A DNA stretch of 64,000 nucleotides, taken from Cordylochernes scorpioides. Taxonomy: Eukaryota > Arthropoda > Arachnida > Pseudoscorpiones > Chernetidae. The position numbers and the translations under genes are program-made. Below, in pieces: positions 53,801-64,000 of this stretch; within the stretch, counting starts at the first letter, position 1; the number at the start of each line of letters is the position of its first letter. The notes under the pieces were generated by a model, which had not been told where the DNA came from, did not search any database, and saw only the letters and a program-made list of their open reading frames with translations. The stretch spans positions 21,305,880-21,369,879 of the forward strand of contig CP092874.1 of the NCBI GenBank assembly GCA_030710605.1, written 5' to 3'.

Positions 53801-54214
53801 GATATAACCCGGATTCCTGGAGCGTGTCGCCAACTATCGGTACAAAGATTACTTCCTAGCTGACCAAAGGAAGGAGACATAATGTATCAACAACCACCGA
53901 GTTAACCACGCGGTATCACATCAAACGGTATCACATCACACATTCCGGAATTATCTAATCTAATCTCGGCCTACACTTGCACACTAACCATTACAATAAA
54001 ATTACCCTCGCTCAGCTCCGGACCGGAATATCACTCCGTATCAGTTTAACAACTCCCGTCTCGGTAAGTTTCTTTCTTTTTTTTTTTCTACTCCAACTTT
54101 GGAAGGCCACAGATCACTCCACAATAAACCCCAGAAGAATAGCTGCATTCTCAAACATTCTCATTGCATTATACCCAAAGTAAAATTCTGTGGCTCTGCT
54201 GCTACAATCCTCAC

Positions 54215-54430
54215 AGGTCACGGCTTTGTCAAAGCCTCGGTGGACGAGTTCTTTAAACCTTTGGTTTTCGACCGCTACGACCTGGGATCGAATCCGCATT
54301 GGGCACTTTTTTTTTTCGCGAATTAAAAAATTGCTCCAATGGCCCCCCAATTATTTCAAAAGTCCATCCCCACCAGTGAGTGCAAGTAACCAAACGGGCC
54401 TCTGACACATTTTTAAGTGAAAAGTCTTAC
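54215..54430 (+). repeat. tRNA-like SINE
   Basis: Head GGTGGACGAGTTCTTTAAAC (A-box-like) and GGGATCGAATCCGCATTGG (B-box-like), then a T-run and GCTCCAATGGCCCCCC, and CCACCAGTGAGTGCAAGTAA in the body. Best preserved copy with the full body. Confidence 0.6.
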
Positions 54431-54689
54431 TGCTCTCAACATGTGTAGTTCGTAAACATATTTTGATTTAAATTTTGCAAGTGTTTACGAACTTTTACGA
54501 CAACCTTGGTAATATTGGTAACCTTGGTAAAATTATAACAGAATTCTTATAAAAGAATGATTTAATCTTTGATGTTTTCTATATCAAGGGTGGCCAATCA
54601 GCAGGTGGACCAAGTTTCAGAATTACAAGGCTGTTCCAAAAGTTCGCAAACACCTGAAGAATATAAATCATAATATGTTTACTATTATA

Positions 54690-54780
54690 AAATAAATAAA
54701 GCTCCAGGGTTAAGTTTCTTGTGCAACTTTTTATTTTCAAGCTTTCGGACTTGTCAGTCCTTCAACAGGATGTGTGTAGA
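54690..54780 (-). repeat. Penelope-like terminus
   Basis: Minus strand: CATCCTGTTGAAGGACTGAC, AAGTCCGAAAGCTTGAAAAT, AAAAAGTTGCACAAGAAACT. GAAAGCTTGAAAATAAAAAG is a typical flank of Penelope-like termini. The first box is CTGTTGA, not CTGANGA, so the hammerhead core is degenerate. Confidence 0.6.
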
Positions 54781-56024
54781 TATGAGGTGCACTTACAGTA
54801 AAAAAAAAAGCAGTCGCTAACTACCCACCATGATGGCCTGTATCATGTGTACTAGAGTTTTGAGATAAGAAGAAGAAGAAGAGAAGATTACTTTAAGAAA
54901 AGAGTGTTTAGCTTACATTGTGCAACAAGAGTTTCTATAAATATTTGCCACGCTAGAGTTCAAACCACATCTGGATAGGCTATGTCAATATATTTACATA
55001 GATCACCCAACGGCCTTACTATATGTAAATAGGACGTTATAATCCAGATGGACAGATATGCAAATCGCCGCGTTAAACCGAGACTTACTCTTGACTCTAG
55101 TAACACACTAGAATGTGAGACCACCCTGGAACATGGATATTCCTGGCCTCTCATGGAGGTGGTCTCTTATTAGAGGTTGGGTTTAGGTTGATTTAAGTAA
55201 GTTTTTGAGTTTATAAAGGTGGTTAAGTTTGGCTGTTTTCCTAGGGTATTATGGAGAATAGAAGAGGGTATATACAGGAATAACAGTAACAATAATCATC
55301 AATGTTATTTACAATGTATCAAATTAGAGGAAAGAAGAAAGAAAGTACTTGGCGTAAACTTGTATATGAGCAATCGAGAACAAGCAGTTCCTTTTCTTAA
55401 AAACAATAATTAATAGTATTGACAGAAATTTAGATTAGTACAAGTGGAAAAGGAATATACAACAATGTATTATACGTAATTATCAGACATCTATACAGTT
55501 TTATACATGGATGGATCAAGAGGGTTGTCTAAAGCCGGGATATAAAGTCTGTGGTGGTTAATTAACAATAATCCACATAAACATTTCTTGCAAAATCAAG
55601 TTTTTTTTTAATTGTTATCACTAAGGTTAACCTTGTTATTGTTATTATATTCAGACAAAAAAAAAAGAAAAAAGAATGAATCCAATTAAATAGAAAAAAA
55701 AATAATATAATAAAAAATTGCATATTTACAACAAAAAAATATGAATTTTAAAATACAAAACAATAATTTTTACATGTCCCCTACAAGTCTATGGCGTTAT
55801 TTTTAAATCTCTATGGGGTTATTGAATTAGTTCATTCCCCCAGTTGTTCAGTAGAAGCCACCGGATCCATCAAATTACTTGGAATATCACTCGCAGCTTT
55901 ATAAAATGTAAAACACTAAAATATAAAAATGTTACTATATATCAATAGATAGGTATCAGGATATGTAGGAATTAAATAAGGAACACTGGCGCTATATAGC
56001 AAAAAAAAAAAAATCCGGTAAATT

Positions 56025-56215
56025 CCCCCACGTGACCTCGGATGTGACCAATCAGGTTCCGATTATGTATATAGGGATGAGAGGAAGGAAGCACGTGACT
56101 CAGTTGTTCCGTGATTTCATTGGTCCAGGGTCAAGAAACTAATTTGTGCCATTTTTAACTGCCCCGATTGACTCACACAGGGCCAAAATAGCTCTGCTTT
56201 ATTACGGTTTCTTTT
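56025..56215. promoter_or_regulatory. Promoter-like block (copy B)
   Basis: Counterpart of 1420-1620 with the same motif order and spacing: CACGTG at 56029-56034 and 56092-56097, CCAAT between them and TGACTCA at the second E-box. Nearly identical to copy A except for a small deletion after TTGACTCACACAG. Function is not demonstrated. Confidence 0.35.
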
Positions 56216-56607
56216 TTTTCTAAAGACGTTACATTTTAAAAAACTTACTTCGTTGGCAAACTACAACAAAGGGTTACATCCTGATCGAATATTTGTTTAT
56301 CAACTAATATGCAAATATTATTTTTATTTATTTACGTAGTGCCAGATCATGATAATGGTAGAGGGTTGTGATAGCTTGTATTGTAAGTACACCACATGTC
56401 TAAACATGTACGTTTTAAAACTCTTTATTCAGACATTACTATTAACTACATAGCATTATTCACTTAGTAGTATTTACATAAGAAAATAACAATATACACA
56501 TAGTAAAGTCAGTTTTACATGAGTCAAAGTTTCAGTTTAGCAAGTAAAGATGAATATAGAGACATTGAGAGAGTATATATTTATACCATTTTTAAATATG
56601 TACATTA

Positions 56608-57354
56608 ACACCCATCGGTTTCATTAAAAAGCTCACCAATCTGCTTAACAATAATGGATCCCCTGCACTTGTTTCCTGTGATGATCCTGAAACGCTGAGG
56701 AGCGCGATTACAGGGCTCTTAAAAACAGCGGCAGACCAATCTATACAAAACGACCTTACAAGAATGGATAAATCTAAGCTATACTCTCACTACAAAGACA
56801 TTCACATATCTTTCATGACGGAGGGATACCTTTTAGGGGATTTTCCTTTCCCGGTTGTAAGACTACTCGCACAAGTTAGAATACTTTCAAGTTTTTTTTA
56901 GAGAAAACCACACCAAGATGCTCTGCGGTGAGGACCCGATTTGTACCTTCTGTAATTCAAAACTAAAAAATGAAATCACTCACTATATTTTTGATTGCTA
57001 TGCTCTGAAAGAAGAAAGAAGAACCCTTATGCTCAAAACTGGGCAACTCTGTGCTTCACTTCCATCAATAATTCACAATATGACCCAGAATAAGTATATT
57101 GCTACGGCGTTTTATGGTTTCCACAAATCCATATTTCAGAAGAAGGCCAAGTGACACTCGCTCCTCACTTTCTTACTGCTACTCTTTTTGTGTTGTTTTT
57201 CTTGCTTCCCTCTTTCTCTTTCTTGTTTTTTTTTTTCATTTTCTTCTGTATATATCGTTATTTCCTTTGTCTCACTGCTTTGTTCTTATGCATACCTCTG
57301 GTGAATCCTGTATAGGGTCAGTGACCCTGAATAAAGGATTTTTGTTGTTGTTGT
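56608..57354 (+). mobile_element. 5'-truncated LINE with (TTG)n tail, copy 2 (longest)
   Basis: Target duplication AATATGTACATTA at 56595-56607 and 57355-57367. It keeps about 180 codons of the ORF2 C-terminus with one frame disturbance near 56895: PVVRLLAQVRILSSF, then KMLCGEDPICTFCNSKLKNE and ITHYIFDCYALKEER. The C-x2-C-x(n)-H-x4-C cluster is the usual C-terminal tail of LINE reverse transcriptases. It ends with the shared 3' UTR and TTGTTGTTGTTG. The clade is not certain. Confidence 0.85.
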
Positions 57355-59119
57355 AATATGTACATTAGACATCCACACATGTAGTACCAGGCCATTATAA
57401 TCATGGTAGGAAGAGGGTTATGACAGGGTTGTCTACACGTAAAGAAAGCTCGACACTCAATGGTGTAGTTGGACTTGTTTGTGAGAAGGAGGCGCTGGTC
57501 ACCTGAACAATCACATTCTATTGAAGGGGGATTCTTATTGTGCTATCGAAATATGTCCGGGCATGGATGACATCAATTTATTTGGACGCCAAGACCACAA
57601 CGCGACTTGAGATGCTAATTATCATATCTCTAAAACATCCTTAAATCAAAAATTCAATTGAAATTTTCTCTTCAATATCACAGTAAGATTTGAGAAAAAA
57701 CTATTTTCATTTGGATTTCTTTGTTCAGAAACGTTTAAAGTTTTATAGAATTTGATTCCTTATATATAATGACCATCTCCTCTAAATAAAATAATCTTTA
57801 AAATTATTGAGTTTTTCTCTCCACCATCCTCTTTCTTCCATTGTCGACTATGTAATCTCAAAAACCGTTTATGCAAATTGAAGTAACGTTTCGCTCGTTT
57901 GGACGACCCCTTAATCAGGTTGTATTTTGCAAGCAGCCTGCTCAACTGGATTCAAAGCGGGTTTTAATGTTACTTCCTTCACCTTTTGGAGGTTTTTTTC
58001 TTCTTCTTTTTTCTTCTTATATAACTCGCTGGTACCTACCTCGGGAACCGGCCGTTTTTTTTTATACCGAGGTGCTGGGAGGATGGAAGTGTTGTTTGGG
58101 TTTATCCAAACAATTTCACCCATTTTGGTAAATAATTTATAAATGTTAAACAGTTTAGCTAAGACTTGAACCCATCTTGGTGGAGATTTAGGCATTTTGG
58201 GATTATCTTTAGCAGCGTAATCTTGATTGGATGTCGCAACTATCCACCATGATTATCATGGCTTAGTATTCTCTTTAGCATCGATGGTTTTTGGGCTTGA
58301 AAATCAATACACTTTGGTTAGTAACCCGTAAAACTATATTCTCTCTCTCTCTCTCTTTAGCATATTGCGATAATCAATTATTTTAAAAAATATTTCACAA
58401 AATCAAGTTGATTTTTCAAACTTCAAAAAACATTTTATCCCTAGTATACTTGATACCTAAAATTTGTAACAATATTTTCTGGCAATATGTTTCTTTTCAT
58501 ATATATCATCAAATATTAACTCTATAGATCTTACTGTAAAACGACATTTGAAAACTATCCCGCATGTGTTTCTTTTCAACGAAAAATCAAAATGTATTTA
58601 AAGGAGAAATAACGATTATTTCTAACCTTTGGGGTGAGGTATGAAAGGGTGAATTGTGAAGAGTAATGATAAACGGAAAAATAAAAGACCTTACTGTAAT
58701 GATAAAGTTGTTGAACGATAGGACTTAGCTCATCAATAGTGAACCCTCTCAGCGGTTTCGCCAAATCAATCTCCAAACAGCTCTACTATTGTATTGGATT
58801 GGTTTTCTTATATACCTTGTATTTACTATGGAATGCAGCTTAGGGGTTGTTACATTAACATACTTGATATATGCTATAATAATTAAACAACAACAAAGAT
58901 TTATTTAGACCTTTTGGTCTTATACAGATTCTCCGAGTAGAAGAGAGTACATACAGAAATAACAGTAATAGTAACAATAATCAGCAATGTTATTTACAAT
59001 GTATCAAATAAGGGGAAAGAAGAAAGAAAGGGCTTGGTATAAACTTTTATACAAGCTATCAAGAACAAGCAGTTATTTTTATTAAAAAACAATAATTAGT
59101 AGTATTTTGAAAATAGAGC

Positions 59120-59414
59120 AATCCATACTTAATTAATTAGATAATAAAAGGCATATATTGGATTTAATAAAATATTTATTTTGCCAATATTTCGGTTGGC
59201 TGAACGCCAACCTTTATCAAGGCATTACATTTTTGTATACACAAACTCAGCATATTATAACATATTATAACACTATGCGGCGCTGAGTTTGTGTATACAA
59301 AAATGTAATGCCTCGATAAAGGTTGGCGTTTAGCCAGCCGAAATATTGGCAAAATAAATCTTTTATTAAATCCAATATATGCCTTTTTATTACCCAATTA
59401 ATTAAGTATGGATT
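59120..59414. mobile_element. Palindromic element with Penelope-like terminal motif (copy B)
   Basis: Counterpart of 4624-4907; the spacer is slightly longer because ACATATTATA is repeated. Arms remain almost identical, so the hairpin is preserved in both copies of the duplication. Confidence 0.65.
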
Positions 59415-60461
59415 GAGAGAAATTTAGATTAGTACAAGAGAAAAAGGAATATACAACAATGTATTATATATAATTATCAGGCATCTATACAGTTGTATAC
59501 ATGGATGGATCAAGGGTAGTGGATTGTCTATAGCCGGGATATAATATCTACATGCCATAATAATCATAGTGGGTAGTTATCGATTGCTTTTACTGTAAGT
59601 GCACCACATGTCTACACATGTGGAAAGCGCAGTTCGACTTTAATACTTACAAGTGTCTCAGAGACCCGTTTGGTTACTTGTAATCAAAGGTGGGGTTGAA
59701 CTATTTGCAAGAGAGAATCGGGGGCCATTGAAGCAATTTATTTCAGAAAAAAAAAGTGCCAATTTGCGGGATTCGATCCTGGGTCGTGTCTATCAGAAAT
59801 GACGCTACGGTTTATACGCCATCTCAAAGAGGTGACAATTGTTTTATCTGCGATGAGTTAAGGTCATCTAAGTAGGTGTCCCCAATCTCCCACGAGATCT
59901 GTTGTCCTTGGTCTGACCTTCCACAGTAAGGTAAATATTTATCTCTTAGGTGTGTGTCTACTTACTGTATAAACACAATACCTTTCTTTATATAACCACT
60001 GCATCTACATGTCGACGTTACAAGTGGTGTAAAACGTCGATTTCCGATAGCCGGAATCGAATCCCGCATTGTTTTTTTTTTTTTTTTTTTTTAAATAAAA
60101 AATTGCTCCAATGGGGTTTCTGATTCTTGCAAAACTTCTTCCAACTTCCAGTTATTTCAATACCTCTTCTTTTTCTTCAGTTTCATTGCTCTTAAAACTA
60201 ATCGTTCTTTGGCGCGTTCAGACCTTTGGTTGACAACTTCAACAATTCTTCCCCCATCTCTTCAGCTATCAGGACTGTCGTCTAATCAGCGTCAGAAGTT
60301 GTGATGGTTGTAACTACGCAATATTGTTGTTTGCTTCCTATCCCCACACTATGATGGCGGAGTTAGGATCTTCCCAACATGCTCCATCTGTAAAAAGGAG
60401 GAAGAAACCCCAGACTCTCATGTATGGGAGTCACCAACTTGTACCACAACTAATCCTAAAC

Positions 60462-60973
60462 AACAACAACAAAAAAGCCTTTATTTAGGGTCACTGACCC
60501 TATACAGGATTCACCAGAGGTATGCATAAGAACAAAGCAGTGAGACAAAGGAAATAACGATATATACAGAGTAAAAAGAGAAAGAAAAAAAAAACAAGAA
60601 AAGGAAAAAAATAATAAGAAGAAGAAGAAAGAGGGAAGCAAGAAATCAACACAAAAAGAGTAGCAGTAAGAAAGTGAGGAGTGAGTATCACTTGGCCTTC
60701 TTCTGAGATATGGACTTGTGGAAACCATAAAACGCCGTAGCAATATACTTATTCTGGGTCATATTGTCAATTATTGATGGAAGTGAAGCACAGAGTTGCC
60801 CAGTTTTGAGCATAAGGGTTCTTCTTTCTTCTTTCAGAGCAGAGCAATCAAAAATATAGTGAGTGATTTCATTTTTTAGTTTTGAATTACAGAAGGTACA
60901 AGTCGGGTCCTCACCGCAGAGCATCTTGGTGTGGTTTTCTTTAAAAAAACTTGAAAGTATTCTAACTTGTGCG
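60462..60973 (-). mobile_element. 5'-truncated LINE with (TTG)n tail, copy 3
   Basis: Minus orientation, starting with its (CAA)n tail. AACTAATCCTAAAC flanks it at 60448-60461 and 60974-60987. Copy A has the uninterrupted site at about 6140-6155, so this is a clean presence/absence pair. The ORF2 tail (KMLCGEDPTCTFCNSKLKNE) is open. Confidence 0.92.
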
Positions 60974-61978
60974 AACTAATCCTAAACAAGATACAGGCAA
61001 ATAGTATAAAGAAGTCGGTGGACAAGTGGGTAACACCCTCGATTCCCGACAGTCATGAACCGGGATTGAATCCCGCGTTAACATTTTGTTTAATATGTGA
61101 ATAACCTTCACATATTATTCATTGTTTTAATTATCATAAACTAGGTTGCTCTTGTTGAGCGGTACCTAATAAAGTGATTTTGGAACCGGGCAGGCAAATA
61201 GTCTCCATAACATTGTGCAATGACACATGGGATAATAATAAACAATATGAAGAAATATCGGACAAACTCCGTAAATTGGTGATATATCTCAGAAGCTCGA
61301 TTTTTTTTTCTAGATTGTCCCAAATATCCTGTGTTTGGTGGCTTGGATTCCAGTAAGGAGATGTTAGAGGAACTTGGTATTATCTTTTATGTACTTGGTA
61401 CATGTTGATATGTCTTGATACTGACTGTAAATTTGAGACTTGAGCGCTATCCTATCTTGAAAAATCGCAATATGGTAACAATTAAGACAGATTCAGTCCT
61501 TTTTCTACAGTACCCTGGTCTTCTATGTTCCTGTTCCGACTGGCTAACGAAAGGACGTTTTTTCCCCCCGTATTTTTGAAGCAGCATGTTGTCGCAACAG
61601 TTTTACATACACCGCATGTCAATAAATCTAGAGAACTTTGTACTTCTCCAGTTCATCTGTGCTTATGGATATGTCTTAGTCTACACAATGACATCATGCT
61701 TCTCTAAGAGGAGTTCTTCTCTTTATTTCTTCCCTAGTATAACGCTTACATAAAGATACTTACCTCGCAACCAATCTAAAAAATTACAATAAAACCTCCC
61801 ATAAGCGACCCATCTGATGAACTTTACCTCCTTGAGCGACCATCCTAGTAAAATCAATTATTCAAAAGTCATAAAAAAAACCTGCTTAAGGAACCTTCAA
61901 CAGGATCGTCTCCAAGGAACAAAAACCAGCAGTATCGTTTTTAAGACAGTTACTCATTGGAAATTCTATTATACTAGC

Positions 61979-62182
61979 TCAGGGGGTCGGCAACCTTTTG
62001 AGTGAGAAGAGTCAAAAATTCAAATTTATAAAATAACAAAGTTTTTACAGAGCCACAGATATTTTTCTTGCAAACAATAAATAGTACTCACATAAATAAT
62101 ATTTGCATATGGAACTATATAAAGAACCGCAGCTTCACATCCAAAGAGCCGCATGTGGCTCGCAGTTTGCCGACCCCTACAT
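61979..62182. mobile_element. hAT-type MITE (GGGGTCGGCAACC family), copy in duplication B
   Basis: Counterpart of 7161-7363 at the same relative position, with better preserved termini (CAGGGGGTCGGCAACC and GTTTGCCGACCCCT). It was therefore inserted before the duplication. Confidence 0.7.
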
Positions 62183-62381
62183 TAGACCAATTCTTCTGCT
62201 TACATTTCTCTTTCTATTCTATTTACATCCTCCCTTAGTTTATTCATCAAACCATTTCCTCTTATACTCTGTAATAAAATATAATGCGGCTCATGATTGT
62301 AGAACGACACTTGAAAATTATCCCGCATGTGTTTCTTTTGAACGAAAAATCGAAATTTATTTTAAGGAGAAATAACGATTA

Positions 62382-62574
62382 CACCCATACCTCGCTTTGC
62401 GTAGGGGTTACGTTCCAAAAAAACACGACGCAAATTGAAACGACTCAAAGTGAAAATATGTGAAGGCGCAATCAAAAACAAAGGTGTTGCCATATTTTAG
62501 GAAAAAAAATAATTAAAGAATCGAATCCAAAAAAACGCAACTTCGAAAAAAAAACGCAAAGCGAGGTATTGGTG
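62382..62574. mobile_element. pogo/mariner-type MITE (copy B, internally deleted)
   Basis: Same ends and TA target as 7569-7815, missing part of the right half, including the ACGACGCACAGTGAAAATC segment. It shows an internal deletion after duplication or between haplotypes. Confidence 0.8.
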
Positions 62575-62825
62575 TATTTCTAACTTTAGGGATGAAGTAT
62601 GAAAGGATGAATTGTGAAGAGTAATGATGTACAATAAAGTGTCCATTCCCATCCTTGGGTTTAAGGTTAAACATAATCGTTATTTCTCCTTATAATAAAT
62701 TGCGGTAATAAAATGCGGGATAATTTTCAAGTGTCGTTCTTATACTTTGCATTTACTCACAAGGTACCTATACCCCTCCTCTATTTACATACTCTCCGAC
62801 TCTCTGGGATGGAAAGTTGAATATA

Positions 62826-63111
62826 CACCTATCCCCCGATTTACACGGTACTTGTTTTACACGTTTTCGCTTTTACACGGTTTTCCAAATAAGTTTTTTT
62901 TTTTTGTTTTTGTTTTTATCGCTCTATACTAAATGCTACTGTGATTGAACACATGCGCTGTGTACACATCTCACGAGGAATCCCGAGCTTATGTGCTGAC
63001 TACATATTTTAACCTGTCAATGCATTTTATTTTTATTTCTGTGTACACTTATCCCCCGATTTACACGTTTTTCTCAGGAACGTATCTACCGTGTAAATCG
63101 GGGGATAGGTG
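62826..63111. mobile_element. pogo-type MITE present only in copy B
   Basis: Inverted ends CACCTATCCCCCGATTTACA and TGTAAATCGGGGGATAGGTG flanked by TA at both sides. TTTACACG motifs recur inside. Copy A has no such sequence around 8055, so this element moved in, or was lost, after the copies diverged. Confidence 0.85.
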
Positions 63112-64000
63112 TATTTTTAAAATAATATTAAACACGATCGCATTATACTTTTAAAATGTGGAGAATAAAGTCTTCATAAAATGTTTTTAAAAACCAACTT
63201 CCAAAAGAAAGGTTGTTAAGATATAAAACAAGTTTCCATCAATGACCGCAATATCTCTATAAAAAGAATTAAATACATATTTGGGCAATAATTTTATTAT
63301 CGTTTTTATGACATCGTGTTAGATAATACCATTGTCGATGTTTTACGACATCAAAGATAAAATTGATGGTCAATTTATGTCAACTTATTGTGCCAAAACC
63401 TCTTTTTTGGCGGGAAAGAAAAAAAAAAACTTGAGTCTCTTTAACTTGACAAATTTAAAAAACACGCCATATTAAGAAATGGTTTTCAAACCGCATTTAA
63501 AAAAAATATATATTTTATATATATAAAGTGTATTCTTATTAAAATATTGTATGATAAAAATATTAAAGAAAGGGAGTCTTTTTTTTTTTTTTAAAGCAGA
63601 CGATTTTAAAAATTTCGTCTGCTTTTTCGCTAAAATTGTTTATTGACCCATTTTTTAAAATTACCCATTTTAAAATAGGTTATTTTATGAAAATTTTTGT
63701 TTTTCTTACCTTTATTTTGTTAGGACGACATTTTAAAGAAGATATTTTTAGCAATTTGTGTGTCAACAACATCAATATGACACCAAGGATGTCATCATGA
63801 GATTCTACCAAGTCATCTGATAGGCAATACGAGAATGCTAAATTTATATAGCGCGACTGGTCAAATTATTATTATTATTTTTAATACATTTTTAAAGCGA
63901 GGGATTTCGCATCTTGTTACTGTAACATCGAATTATATACATTTTACTGTAATTGCATATGCATATATGCAACCATATGTAAAATAGGGAGCTATATACA

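Larger units (their letters stand above)
55014..64000. repeat. Direct segmental duplication, copy B
   Basis: Second copy of 1-8935. It lacks the hAT-like insert at 565-1203 and the pogo-type fragment at 2224-2548. It carries only one satellite unit where copy A has four. It gains LINE insertions at 56608-57354 and 60462-60973 and a pogo-type MITE at 62826-63111. These differences show the copies evolved separately after splitting. Confidence 0.95.

Overview
This window is eukaryotic nuclear DNA: AT-rich, with small conserved exons in long introns, canonical GT-AG splice sites, Tc1/pogo/hAT-type inverted-repeat elements, LINEs, a Ty3 LTR element, tRNA-like SINEs, minisatellites and U6 snRNA retrocopies. 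The one cellular gene recognised encodes a formin of the DAAM family. Its peptides look closest to arthropod or other protostome DAAM, so an invertebrate, probably an arthropod, is my best guess; the species is not identified. Three runs of exactly 100 N mark scaffold joins of unknown length.

DAAM lies on the minus strand. Eight coding exons were reconstructed from the start codon at 47153 down to 16854. Together they encode 353 residues in one open frame with matching splice phases at every junction, covering the N-terminus, the GTPase-binding region and much of the FH3/DID armadillo region. The rest of FH3, FH1, FH2 and DAD are not visible and should lie beyond coordinate 1 or in sequence I could not recognise. 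Introns range from 57 bases to about 10.8 kb, and the larger ones are packed with repeats.

Layout: 1-8935 is one copy of a direct duplication whose second copy is 55014-64000; both run off the window. 8936-16853 holds Tc1-like MITEs, foldback elements, a minisatellite and SINE pieces. 16854-20651 carries DAAM exons 8 to 5, with a roughly 110-base tandem array just upstream of exon 7 and two inverted jockey-like LINE 3' ends. 20690-24400 is a 66-75-base satellite array split by an ORF1-only LINE-like element with a 13-base target duplication. 25311-25670 is a fivefold tandem amplification of the 5' half of a U6 snRNA pseudogene. 26033-28290 is a 42-base minisatellite open on both strands. DAAM exon 4 follows at 28780. 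28869-39673 (intron 3) contains a retroposed U6 pseudogene, many Tc1-like MITEs and an internally deleted Ty3 element (33877-36544). Exons 3, 2 and 1 lie at 39674, 44387 and 46959. 48016-55013 carries inverted minisatellites, another stretch of the satellite, a truncated LINE tail and a 73-base minisatellite.

Apart from DAAM, almost everything here is mobile or tandem DNA. The most unusual items are the U6 half-array, the ORF1-only retroposon, scattered hammerhead-like Penelope-type terminal motifs and the dual-strand-open minisatellite. Nothing in the window looks like a multi-gene system.
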